Source of the DNA: Lathyrus oleraceus
Taxonomy: Eukaryota; Streptophyta; Magnoliopsida; Fabales; Fabaceae
Direction of reading: 5' to 3'
Length of the DNA stretch: 64,000 nt
Assembly: GCF_024323335.1 (NCBI RefSeq)
Contig: NC_066581.1
Location: 438,557,781-438,621,780, forward strand
A program made the translations under genes and the position numbers. This document shows positions 12,397 to 23,755 of this stretch, one piece after another. Position 1 is the first letter of the stretch, and each line of letters opens with the position of its first letter. Under the pieces are notes generated by a model. The model did not search any database and was not told the DNA's origin. It saw nothing but the letters and a program-made list of their open reading frames with translations.

Positions 12397-15199
12397 CGAC
12401 CCTCATTTCTCATAATTAAGGACCTCATGCCCATGCTTTGAACATGCAATCCCAAACCCTCACCATTTAAGGATAATCTTGAAGGTTTTCTTTGAAAATC
12501 AAGTTTCAATTCTCCATCTGTTTTGAGATTGAAACTCAAAGAGTACATACCTATTTTTGATCCTAATCACTTCCAACAAGCATCTGAAGCAAGGCCAAGC
12601 ACAATTGGAATCAAGATCGTCCCAATCCGAAGCTCCATTGAAGGTGAATTTTCAGAATTTTCTTCTCTTTGGTTCTTCCTCAATTCTTCACCATTCTTTG
12701 TGATTTTTGGTTGTCTGAAGTCTTATGAATGTAGGAAAGAAGATTGAGTTACTTTGAGGTCAAATTGAAGCAACTCAGTTCATGATCCTCAAAATTCAAA
12801 TCCATGTATCTTTTTACATACTTGGAATTGGAGAAAATTGAGGCCAATTCGTGCTCCTGAGCATTTTTCATTCAAATTAGTGTATTCATTTTCCATTTTT
12901 CATTAGGTTTTGGTTGGACCAGTCCGGTATCCCTTACCAGAAAAGATGACCGGAGCTATGGCTCTGGTGGTGCGCTGGATCAATGCAGACCATTCTGATT
13001 TGGTTCTCACGTATTAATCTCACACGTCCATTTTGATTACCATGTAGCATTTGACTCAGGAACTTGTGGAATGCGCGTTTCTGGCCATCAGATCAGACAC
13101 CTCAATTAATTAGAGAGATCTGATGACTCTCGTTTTTTTGATTTTCTGTTTTTTATGTTTAATCCATTTATTTTCATTAATTCATATTAATTCCATTATT
13201 AATCCAAAAAATATGGGACTTTCACCAAATCTTTTCAAATCTTTTCCTCTTTCATTTTCTGAATTTAAATTATTTTTTGGATTAATTTTGATATTTTTCA
13301 TGTTTTAATCGTTTTTGTGCATATTTTTAATTGTTTAAAAATACTTCTGGCTTTTCAAAAATTATGAATTTTTTTGTCTAAGGTCCTTTGACCTTGTTTA
13401 ACCTAGGATAAATCTCTTGGCCACTTATTTGGTGTTTTGAAGAGGTTTTAGGTTTTTGATCAAACATAGTTCAATTTAAATGCATTTTAATTTGATATTT
13501 AATTAATTAATTGTGTAAAAATTATGTTGAGCCATTTTTATTGACTTGTGAAGTTTGCCTATGTGTTTGGGCCTTGGTCAAGGTTGATTTGACTTTTGTG
13601 GCATTAAAATCATTGGATTTAGGGGATTGATGAAATGTACATTTCATCTCCCAAAATAATGAATGATTTTAATTTGATAAAAATCCCTACCATGACGAAT
13701 TTGTGTTTCTCTCATCTACCCTCCCTCTTCATCTTCAATCCCATTATATCCCCATCCCTTTCATTGACTAATGAAGTCTCAATATCCTAAGGCTAATTAG
13801 TTCATCAATAACTTTGTGCTAGATGAACCAATATAACTATCGATGAGATAGGTCCATCCTTTGATCTTTTTCTTTTTGTGTGTGGTATGTCTTAGGAGTA
13901 TGGTTCATTATACCATAACTCTAACATGTATTAACACTAAAATTTCTATTGCCCGACCTTAGATAGTTGTGATTTCTACATAAGTCCAATTACGATTGCT
14001 TAACATAGCGCTAAGTTTTGACCCTAGAGACATAGAATACAAGTAAGTGATTGTGTGGAAAGTTGGCCTTTTTCCATCCTTTGGAAGATGTCTTGATTCA
14101 AGAATCCATGCTTATGAATAGAGGGTTGAATGTTCTCCAAAGAACGGCTTAATCAATTGAAAAGCAAAACACCAATAACATCTAATCAACTAAGATATGA
14201 CTAACTTTTTATTAATCTTGCTTTTATTTTCAAGTCATTTACTTTATGAAATTTAAATTCAAGTCATTTACCATTTCATTTTCCATTTGCATATCATTTA
14301 ACTTGTTTATGTTTATGTCATTTTCACTTTGCTCACTTGAGCCATATATTGTGATTGTATATATTTGTTTGTGTATTTTGTTTGTGTTTGTGGTCGTAGG
14401 ACCATAAAATATTTAATAAACAACAAAAACCATAAAAGTGTTTGTGTGGAATGTTGGATTTGATATGAGATTTTGGACTTAGAATTATGCAACATTCACT
14501 ATGCAAAAGGACTTGGCCAATGCAAACATTTCTGAGACCAAGTTATTGTGATTTGAGATTTCACCTGCTGCAAGTATTAGGATCCACTTGAGTTCATCTG
14601 CTACATGGTCTTGATACAACTGTTACTTTGAAATTGTGTCTAATGCCTTATTTTGAGCCAATCGAGGAGTATTTCATCTGATGCATGAGAAGGCAAAGAA
14701 GACTGTTAGTTGTGAAGTGTCTTGCTTGGATGTGGCTATTTTATTTGATGTCTTGCTCTCCATATTGCTATTTACTTGTAATATTGCTTGATTCAAAGTC
14801 CAAAGGGAAAGTGGGTTTCTATATGACATTCTTGTGTATTGGATTGCATCCCATTGGTCAGATCTTTTCAACTCTTAACTTTTAATTTTATGCTTAGGAC
14901 TAGTCCCTTCATCTCCTCCCACTTATTAAATTTCAAAATCTCTCCCCCTTTTCAAAACTTTCTTTACTTGCGATTTCAAATTATAGACTTTATTGCAAAT
15001 TAGAAACCTTGGCTTATGCCATTGCAATTTAAAACTATTTTCTTAAATCAAAATTGTAAATGAATCTAGCCATATTGACCTAATATTTCGAAAAGACAAA
15101 AAGAACTAACACTCATTCAAGATTTTGGGCCCTTTGTGCCTCTTTTAAATTTAAACTTTTGTTAAAAGCAATCCACTCACGTTAAAATTGATACCCAAA

Positions 15200-15265
15200 A
15201 ACTATGAGGTTTTGATCTCTCATTTTTATGTTGGTACGTAGGCACAAGTCCGAAGGTCTTGTCAA
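15200..15265 (+). other. Conserved hairpin block in Ogre U5
   Basis: The block reads ACTAYGAGGTTTTGAT, then a short stem, then TACGTAGGCA, then CAAG...CTTG. It recurs at 30335-30402 and 34768-34830, on the reverse strand at 39262-39330, and in altered form three times in the element at 49221. Role unknown. Confidence 0.55.
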
Positions 15266-15524
15266 ACACAAATATAATTAATGAATTATTTTCTCATCCC
15301 CATACTCTATTTGTTGCAAACATCTTTCTACCAAAAACACATACACACATAAAAAAGGGCTCCATAGGAGTACCTAGGACACTTTGGATGCTAACACCTT
15401 CCCTTTGTGTAACCAACCCATTACCTATAATCTCTGGAATTTTATTAGTTTTGATTTGAAAACTTCTTATCTTTGGGTTTTGTTTGTACTTTTCCCTTTT
15501 CCTTTGGAAACAATAAAAGTGCGG

Positions 15525-15536
15525 TGGCGACTCTGG
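15525..15536 (+). other. Primer-site look-alike inside the LTR
   Basis: TGGCGACTCTGG, 75 bp upstream of the true primer site and just after AATAAAAG. It shares the first 11 bases with the primer site. Confidence 0.7.
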
Positions 15537-15599
15537 TTTTATTGATGTTAAGTTTATCCATAGCTTAATGTTTATGAATTTACCGCTATAGAAATTAAG

Positions 15600-15616
15600 T
15601 GGCGACTCTGATGAGG
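15600..15616 (+). other. Ogre primer-binding site, tRNA-Arg type
   Basis: TGGCGACTCTGATGAGG, 9 bp after the LTR end. Ogre elements are known to use a tRNA-Arg primer, and the sequence resembles TGGCGACTCTGCTGGGGA at 62804-62787 (-). Confidence 0.8.
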
Positions 15617-16469
15617 AGTAGTTTACAGTGGGTTTAGCCTACTTTATATGTGTATATAGTTGTATATTTGATGTTTGTATATTTGTTTGTGTGATATAAT
15701 TTGCTTGTTATGCTTGGTGATCTCTGAGTGGTGAGATAAGTTCTAACTCGAACTTGAGTGCAATTATGATAGGAGGATTGTATAGTCATGTTCAACTTGT
15801 GTGGAGTAGTCCTTAACAAGTTTGCTTGAGACCCATCTACTCAGTGAAGACCCTTTTGGAGTTATGAATGTCACACAAGTCATTTGTGGTTAGGCATTAC
15901 TTTCTCTGATTTGGGGTCCGAGAAGCTGAGAACGGTAGAACATTTAACCTAACTTGGCATATTTAGGACGTAGTGCCGAGACTGTTCAAGTTTAGACTTG
16001 ATAATAGTTGTTACGTGATACTACATTCAGACGAATTTCTCTTAAGAATATTATGGGTTATTGAGTCAGTCATCCTAACCTGTAATATCTGATAGATGGA
16101 ATTAAGACTCTGGGAACTTTTTTGAACATGATCTACAGGTTTTTATCCTTAGTACACTCCTTTGCGATGGTTCTTTACCTGACTCCATGCTCGTGACTCG
16201 CAACAAACCCTTTGATTCTTGGTTGACCCAATCAAGTCTTGTCAATATCAATGGGACTTGGGTGTTGATAAGGTAAAAATCATAATCCAGCAAAATGGAT
16301 GATTGATATTGACAATGACATGATTCATCCATTGACCTTTGTTTGTTTGCCTTGTGTGTCATCCCTTATTTGTGATTGTTGCATTCATGCATTCATGCGC
16401 ATCATAACATTCATCACTCGAAAAATAACTTCAAGGAACTGAGGTTTTATTTGCAAATATTTTCAGACC
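15617..16469 (+). other. Ogre leader
   Basis: An untranslated region of about 850 bp between the primer site and ORF1. No gene or strong structure noticed. A long leader is normal for Ogre and may hold packaging signals. Confidence 0.6.
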
Positions 16470-17981
16470 ATGGATTATGGACGAAGGTACACTAAGAAGT
16501 ATTGTTTCAGAAGTCCCGACTTGAAAGAGATAAGGAAATTATCATCCTTTATATTAGATCCCTTGAACTTCAAGCAACGCCATGGGAAGCTTTTATCTGT
16601 GTTATCTGTTGATCTGGTTGAAGGACTCTTTAGTGTGTTGGTTCAGTTTTATGACCCTCTCTACCGTTGCTTCACTTTTCCCGATTATCAGCTTATGCCT
16701 ATGTTAGAGTAGTATGCCCATCTCTTGGGAATACCTGTTTCTGACAAAGTGCCTTTTAGTGGATTGAAGGAGATTCCTAGATATCATCTTATAACTGAAG
16801 CTCCTCATCTGAGGAAGTCTGAGATTGAGGCTCATTGGGTGAACAAAGGAGGAATGTTTGGGTTGACTTCTGAATTTCTCATATGGAAAGTTATTGCCTT
16901 TGCTCAAGCCGGTAGTGTGGATGCTTTTGAAGCCATCTTTGTGTTTCTCATCTATGCCTTGGCTTTGTTCCCTAACATTGATGGTTTTGTTGATGTTAAC
17001 GCCATTAGAATCTTCTTGATTGGGAATCATGTGCCTACATTGTTGGGTGATATGTACTTATCTTTGCATTTGAGGAATTCTAAAGGTGGTGGAATTATTG
17101 TGTGTTGTGTTCCTTTTCTGTACAAGTGGTTTATTTTGTACTTGCCTCAAACGTCTGCTTTTATGGAGAACAAACAATGTCTCTGGTGGTCCTAGAGACT
17201 TATGGCCCTAATTAATGATGATATTGTTTGGTATGATTATGCATTGAGTAGTGTGGATATTATTGATAGTTGTGGTGAATTCTCTAATGTGCCTCTCATT
17301 GGTACACAAGGAGGAATCAACTACAACCCTGCTTTGGCTCGTCGTCAACTTGGGTTCCCCTTGAGAGACAAACCTAATAACACTCAGTTAGAAGGTCTTT
17401 TCTATCAAGAGGGTAAATATCCCCAACCTTTGAAGTAGAATATGATACATGCTTAGCGTAATATGCATAAGAAAGGAAGATCTGAGCTTGGTCCGTGCAA
17501 CTGTGTAGCTTTGGAAGCTTACACTACTTGGGTGAAGAAGAGAGCTTTGGAGCTGAAGATGTCGTACGCTTGTGAGAGACCTATGTCTTTGGTTGTTGTT
17601 GAGCCATCAACTCTCCCTAACCAAGATGTAGAGGAGTTGGAAGATGCACTCTCCAAGATGAAGCAAGAGAGAGATATGTGGGAAGAGTGGTTCCATGCTT
17701 TGAGCAGAAAGCATGAGGAGTTGCAGCTTGAGTCAAAGGAGAAAGACGCGCTTATTGAACTTCTTGAAGACCAAGCAGTGAAGAGACAGAGAGAGCCAGA
17801 GGGTCCATCTTCCTCTAGTATGCCTCATCCTTCCGGTGTTTCGAAGAAGATTGTTGATCAGCTTGTTATTGAGAAGGCTCAGATGAAGACATCTTTTGAG
17901 TATGAGATTCGACGCATCCGAAGGAACTACGCACCTGCAGCTAGATCATCTGACGTTGTTGCTAAGGGATCCTTAGGATGA
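16470..17981 (+). pseudogene. Ogre ORF1 (unknown function), four stops
   Basis: One reading frame of about 504 codons from ATG 16470 to 17981, upstream of gag, where Ogre elements carry a lineage-specific ORF1 of unknown function. Stops lie at 16710-16712, 17193-17195, 17436-17438 and 17454-17456; the last two are TAG, as expected from TGG to TAG changes. The N-terminal two thirds look globular (SVDLVEGLFSVLVQFYDPLY, ALALFPNIDGFVDVNAIRIF). The C-terminal part is a charged coiled coil (ELEDALSKMKQERDMWEEW). No catalytic motif is recognised. Confidence 0.8.
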
Positions 17982-18275
17982 TTAGTTTCCTTTTTCTCTT
18001 GTATTTGTATTTTGGTTTCTGAAATTGTACTCAGTGTAATCCTTCCAAATTATATGAATAAAAGAGATTTTCTGGTCAATCAAATCGTTACTATTGTTAC
18101 TATATATTTGCAAACAAAATAGTATGTTCCTTGAAAATAAAAACAATCAAATATTGCATTTCATGCATCATTTGCATAATAGGTTTTCATCTGCGAGATG
18201 TATTATCGGTTATTCTTTTGTGCTTTATCCAAGCTGACTCACCGGTACAACACTCGCGCCAATCAACCCAGAATT
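17982..18275 (+). other. Spacer between ORF1 and gag
   Basis: A/T-rich, with AATAAAAGA near 18057, a possible but unproven polyadenylation signal. No gene seen. Confidence 0.5.
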
Positions 18276-20215
18276 ATGGAGCATTTGGAATAAGAGAACC
18301 GAGAACTGAAGGACAAGATTGCTCGTCTAACTGCTATGATGGAGTTTGTTCTTGCTGCTCAGATTCAGTCTTCTCTAACTCCTGCAACTCCTCCTTCTCA
18401 TAGGACTGTTATCTCATGGGTTGCTACCTCAACTATACTTGTTGCTGCTACTCAATCTGGTTCATCTATGCTTGCCGGATTCCCGTGGGGGATGCCACGG
18501 AATTTTATGCCTGAAGGGTTTGTGCCTACATTTGCTTCTATGTCGGTATCTATCCCGTTGTTCATACCTTTCCTCGTGTTGAGGACACCATCTACCATTT
18601 TGAGCCGTCTGAGGACCCAGATGTTGATGTGAAGATGGATGAAATCAAGGATCATCTCCTTGAGTTGCGCAAGGAGTTGAAAACATTGAGAGGAAAAGAC
18701 ATGTTCGGTAAGAGTGCTGCTGAACTCTACTTGGTACCAAATGTAAAGATCCCGATGAAGTTCAAAGTCCCTGACATTGAAAAGTATAAGGGAAATACTT
18801 GTCCACTTAGCAACCTTATTATGTACGCCAGGAAAATGTCAACACAAACTGATAATGATAAGTTATTAATTCATTACTTCGAAGACAGTCTAACTGGTGC
18901 CGCTTTGAGATGGTACATGAGGCTAGACAGTGTAAGTGTTCGTACGTTTGACGATTTGGGTGAAGTTTATATGAAACAGTGCAAGTATAATATGGACATG
19001 GCGCCTGATAGAAACCAGTTGAGGTCTATGTCTAAGAAGGAGAAGGAGACATTCAAAGAGTATGCCCAAAGATGGAGGGAACTTACTACTCAGATTAATC
19101 CTCTGTTAGAAGATAAGGAGATGACAAAGATTTTCCTGAAGACCCTGAATTCATTTTATTACAAACGCAGGATTACCAGTGCCCCTAGTGACTTTATCGA
19201 AATGGTAAACATGGCGATGGGGTTAGAGGAAGGAGACTGAGAGGGACGTTTGTCCAAGGAAGAGGTGTTATCTAGTAAGAAGTATGGAAGTGGCTTTGCC
19301 AAAAAGAAGGAAGGGGAAACCAATGCAGTATCTGTAGGGAGGCAAATGAGCCCTCATGTCAGAAGAAATCCGCAACCGTGTCAACATCAACATCAAGTCT
19401 CATCATTTATCCCAGTATTTTCAAACAATGAATCAATGCCAATTCAATAACAACATCAAGAACAACCGCAACAAAGAACCAACAACTACAACAACACCAA
19501 TAATGATCAATAACAACAAAGTCTCGAGAGAAAGAAGGTCTCATTTGACCCTATTCCTATGTCATACGCTGAACTCTATCCATCTTTGGGTCTTAAGAAC
19601 CTACTCCAACCAAGGAATCCGCCCCAAATTCCAGAACCACTTCCATGGTGGTATAAGCCTGAACTCCACTGTGCCTTTCATCAAGGAACTCCCAACCATG
19701 ATATTGAGAACTGATACCCATTGAAATATGAGGTCTAGAAACTTGTGAAGAGTGGGATGGTGTCCTTTGTGGACCGTGCGCTGAATGTAAAATCTAATAT
19801 GTTGCCCGCACATGGTAATTCCCCTGTCAATATGGTAGATGGTTGTCCTGGGGAATTCAAGATTTATGACGTCTGCTTTATCAGAAGGTCCTTGTTAACG
19901 ATGCATAAGGACATTTTCCTGGTTAGTGAGTGTGAGCATGACCATGATGGTTGTGCAATTTGTAGTGTAAATCCTCGAGGGTGCGTCACCGTCAAGAAAG
20001 ATATTCAAAGGGTGATGGATGAGGGTATGATTCAGATTTTTCAGTCCCGTCACTTGGGTGACGATGTCAACGTGATTGTTCCTATGTTTAAGACCCCGAA
20101 GCGGGTAGTATTTCAATTTGATAGCAGTAGAAGTAATAACGTCAATAGATCAGTATCGGTAATACGGTTAGCGGCCCCCGTCCTATATGCATCCGATAGA
20201 GCTGTTACTTATTAG
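18276..20215 (+). pseudogene. gag: Ogre gag
   Basis: It begins with a coiled coil at ATG 18276 (ENRELKDKIARLTAMMEFV; one stop inside) and runs in frame to about 18550, where a frameshift moves it to the frame of 18629-20215. Capsid hallmarks include KFKVPDIEKYKGNTCP, DSLTGAALRWYM and FKEYAQRWREL. Stops follow at 19238-19240, 19448-19450 and again before 19745. The nucleocapsid zinc motif is the unusual form CAFHQGTPNHDIEN followed by a stop where Cys is expected, i.e. C-x2-H-x5-H-x4-C. Protease lies downstream in the same frame. It would form the particle; here it is not translatable. Confidence 0.85.
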
Positions 20216-21504
20216 TATAATGCCACCATGATGGATAATGGTCAAGAGGTTTGATTGCCTACGACAAATTCTGTGGTGAATATAGCTGATATTACGAAGG
20301 TGACCCATAATGGTAGTGTTTTCGGTCCAGTCTTTTCGAAAGAGGAGGTAGAGGATGTTTCAGTCAGTAAGAAGGTTAATGTACCTGCGATTACTGCCCC
20401 AATGTGTCAGTCTGGTGAATCCAGCAAATTGAAGCCTAACAATGATGATGAAGTGCTATGATTAATCAAGAAAAGTGAATTTAATATGGTGGAGCAGCTT
20501 CTCCAGACTCCTTCGAAGATTCAAGTGTTGTCTCTGCTAATGAATTTTGAAGCGCACAGAGAAGGATTGGAAAGAGTGTTGGAGCAAGCCTATGTTGAGC
20601 ACGATGTAACTGTGGATCAGTTTGACCATATTGTGGCTAACATTACTTCTTCCAACAATCTAAGTTTTTGTGATGAAGAGCTTCCCGAGGAAAGCAAAAA
20701 TCACAATTTGGCATTACATATATCGATAAACTGCAAGGAGGATGTGTTGTCAAATGTGCTAGTTGATACCGGTTCTTCTCTGAATGAACTCCCAAAATCA
20801 AATTTGTCCAGACTATCCTATCAAGGTGCCCCTGTGAGGTACAGTGGCGTGATCGTCAAAGCATTTGATGGTTCTCGCAAAACTATCATTTGTGAAGTGA
20901 ACCTTCCAGTAAAGATAGGTCATAGTGATTTTCAAATTACTTTTCATGTAATAGATATCCACCCGGCCTATAGATGCTTGTTGGGAAGACCATGGATCCA
21001 TGAAGCTGGAGCTGTAACGTCTACTCTGCACCAGAAATTGAAATTTGTGAAGAATGGCAAGCTTGTCATTGTTGGTGGAGATAAAGCATTCTTGGTGATC
21101 CATCTATCATATTTTACGTATGTGGAAGCTGATGAGGAAGTTGGAACTCCGTTCCAAGCCTTATTTATTACTGAAGTAAAGAAAACTGGGGCACCCATGT
21201 CTTCTTTCAAAGATGCTTAGAAAGCTATTGAAGCTGACAGTACAAATCAGTGGTGTTGTATGATAGAACTCTGCGAGAACAAGAATAGGGCCGGATTGGG
21301 ATTCCAGCGAGGGCCGTCTAATTTCAAAGTTGAAGAAGTGAAACCGAGTTCCCGTAGCGGAGGGTTCGTCCATGGTAATGAACAACAATCAGCTGTTGTG
21401 ATCAAAGGTGATGAAGATGAAGACTGCACCAACTTTGTGATGCATGGCAAGACTTACAACAATTGGGGTGCTGTTGATGTTCATGTTATTGTCCACGGCT
21501 CTAA
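20216..21504 (+). pseudogene. pro: Ogre protease and ORF2 C-terminus
   Basis: Continues the gag frame after stops near 20213 and 20459. The 244-codon open stretch 20486-21220 carries the aspartic protease signature VLVDTGSSLNELP, IVKAFDGSR, FQITFHVIDIHPAYRCLLGRPWIH and a C-terminal region. A TAG at 21218-21220 interrupts it, and the frame resumes to the terminal HVIVHGSK and a stop at 21506-21508. That stop overlaps the 5' splice site of the next feature, so splicing would remove it and join ORF2 to pol in frame. Confidence 0.8.
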
Positions 21505-21763
21505 GTAATTTGTTTTTTCATTATTTTAAGAAAAATACTTCTCCTAGGCCTAAGGAAGAAGTGAACATTGTTAGGCATTTTCAATTATCATCAATAAAAT
21601 GCAATTTTATTCATCCACATCTATGATGTCTTATTTTACTTTTTGCTCTTCTGAAAATTGTAATCAGAAAAAAAAGATAAATAAATAAATAATAGTTATC
21701 CATATGCATAATATTTGGTCACAATTCACTTCTCTAAAATCAAAATATCAAATCATTATGCAG
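21505..21763 (+). other. Ogre intron between protease and RT
   Basis: The 5' site is GTAATTTG, whose GTAA overlaps the ORF2 stop codon AAG-TAA. The 3' site is CATTATGCAG. Removing 259 bp joins GGCTCTAA to GTTGGTTCC in the RT frame. An intron here is established for Ogre elements. The matching intron at 60698-60432 (-) has the same stop overlap and the same acceptor. Confidence 0.8.
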
Positions 21764-23408
21764 GTTGGTTCCTAAACTCATTGAATACAATGATCCTACT
21801 CCCTCTCCAAACTTTGATTTCCCTGTGTTTGAGGCAGAGGAAGAGATTGATGAAGAAGTATCTGATGAATTATCTCATCTACTTGAGCATGAGGAAAAAG
21901 CCATTCAACCATTTGAAGAACAAATTGAGCTAGTCAATTTGGGTTCCGAAGATGATGTGAAGAAAGTCAAGATTGGGTGTCAACTATGTCCAGAGGTTAA
22001 GAAGGGGTTGATTGATCTTCTCCAAGAGTATTCATATGTGTTTGCCTAGTCCTATCAAGACATGCCTGGTTTGGATTCTGAGATTGTGGATCATAGATTG
22101 CCATTGAAGCCAGAATGCCCGTCAGTCAAGCAAAAGTTGAGGAGAATGCATCCTGATATGGCAGTGAAGATCAAAGAAGAAGTGCAAAAGCATATCGATG
22201 TCGGTTTTCTTGTTACCTCCGAGTATCCGCAGTGGGTGGCCAATATTGTGCATGTTTCGAAGAAGGATGGAAAAGTTCGTATGTGCGTTGATTATAGATA
22301 TTTGAACAAAGTTGGTCCAAAAGATGATTTCCATCTGCCACACATTGATATGTTGGTAGACAATACAACTAAATTCAAAGACTTTTCGTTTATGGATAGA
22401 TTTTTTGGTTATAATCAGATGAAAATGGCACCCGAAGATATGGATAAGACCACATTCATTACGCCCTAGGGAACATTATGTTATAGAGTGATGCCTTTCG
22501 GTTTAAAGAATGCTCTTGCAACGTACTAGAGAGCTATGACCACTCTTTTTCATGATATGATGCATAAAGAGATTGAAGTTTATATTAATGATATGATTGC
22601 CAAATCAAGTGACGAAGAAGAGCATGTGAAGCATTTGTTGAAACTATTCCAGTGTTTGAGGAAGTGCAAACCCCGCTTGAATCCCAATAAGTGTACATTT
22701 GGTGTTCGTTCTGGTAATTTGTTGGGCTTTATTGTCAGCGAGAAGGGTATTGAAGTTTATCCTGCCAAGGTCAAAGCAATACAAGAAATGCCTGAGCCCA
22801 AAACTCAGAAGCAAGTCAGAGGTTTTCTCGGCCGCTTGAGTTATATCTCAAGATTCATATCGCATATGACTGCCACATGTGCGCCTATATTCAAGCTTCT
22901 TCAAGAAGATCAGTCTTGTGATTGGACCGAGGATTACCTGAATGCTTTTGAAAGTATCAAAGAGTATCTGCTTGAGCCTCTGATTCTGTCTCCACCTATG
23001 GAAGGAAGACCGTTGATAATGTATTTGACTATGCTTGATGAAAGTATGAGCTGTGTTCTGGGTCTGCAAGACGAAACTGGAAAGAAAGAATATGAAATTT
23101 ACTATCGTAGTAAGAAATTCACCGACTGTGAGACTCGATATTCTATGCTAGAAAAGACTTGTTATGCATTGGCTTAGGCTGCTAAGTGTCTATGTCAGTA
23201 TATGTTGAATCATACTACTTGGTTGATATCCAAAATGGATCCAATCAAGTATATTTTTGAGAAGCCTGCTTTAACTAGGAGGTTTTCCAGTTGGCAAATG
23301 TTGCTATCCGAGTATGATATTGAATACCGATCTCAAAAAGCTATTAAGGGTAGCGTCTTGGCTGACCACTTGGCTCACCAACCAATTGAAGATTATCAGT
23401 CAGTATAA
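21764..23408 (+). pseudogene. pol: Ogre pol: reverse transcriptase and first RNase H
   Basis: One frame from the intron acceptor, with TAG stops at 22047-22049, 22467-22469, near 22527 and 23175-23177. RT motifs include VRMCVDYRYLNKV, YNQMKMAPEDMDKTTF, YRVMPFGLKNALATY and LGFIVSEKGIEV. The active site reads YIND; the first catalytic Asp of the family's YVDD is Asn (22587-22589), so the enzyme would be dead even without the stops. RNase H follows (YYRSKKFTDCETRYSMLEKTCYALA). The N-terminal acidic stretch FPVFEAEEEIDEEVSDELSH is shared with the remnant at 60431-60250 (-). Confidence 0.9.
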
Positions 23409-23755
23409 TATGATTTCCTGATGAATAGATCTTGTACTTGAAAATGAAAGACTGTGATGAACCATTGCTTGATGAAGGGCCAGAACCTGGTTCCTGTTGG
23501 TGCATGTTGTTTGATGGAGCTGTTAATAAGTATGGTAATGGCATTGGAGCAGTGATTATTACTCCTCAAGGCACTCATTTTCCGTTTACAGCTAGATTGA
23601 CTTTCAAGTGTACGAACAATATGGCTGAGTATAACACTTGCATTATGGGGATTGAAGAGGCCATTTATCTCAAAATCAAGTATCTAGACGTCTATGGAGA
23701 TTCAAATTTGGTTGTGAATCAGATCAAAGGTGAATAGGAGACGAATCAACCCGGT
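23409..23755 (+). pseudogene. pol: Ogre second (archaeal-type) RNase H
   Basis: A frameshift near 23410-23430 moves the frame. The domain reads CWCMLFDGAVNKYGNGIGAV, FKCTNNMAEYNTCIMGIEEA and DVYGDSNLVVNQIKGE, with the Asp, Glu and Asp expected of an RNase H fold. A second RNase H between the first one and integrase is a known mark of the Tat/Ogre lineage. A TAG near 23735 ends the open stretch. Confidence 0.8.

Larger units (their letters stand above)
10967..15590 (+). repeat. Ogre 5' LTR (4.6 kb)
   Basis: Starts TGTAAGACCCC and ends CCGCTATA, where the 3' copy has CCGCTACA. It carries the TATA box at 12389, AATAAA at 15512 and the primer-site look-alike at 15525. Compared with the copy at 30724-35159 it lacks about 90 bp just before the TATA box (near 12350). 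The open frames inside are short, A/T-rich and unsupported. Confidence 0.9.

Noticed and set aside
12523..12747. 74-codon open frame in the Ogre 5' LTR
   Set aside because: It lies within the LTR, lacks motifs and is not maintained as an open frame in the other LTR copies.
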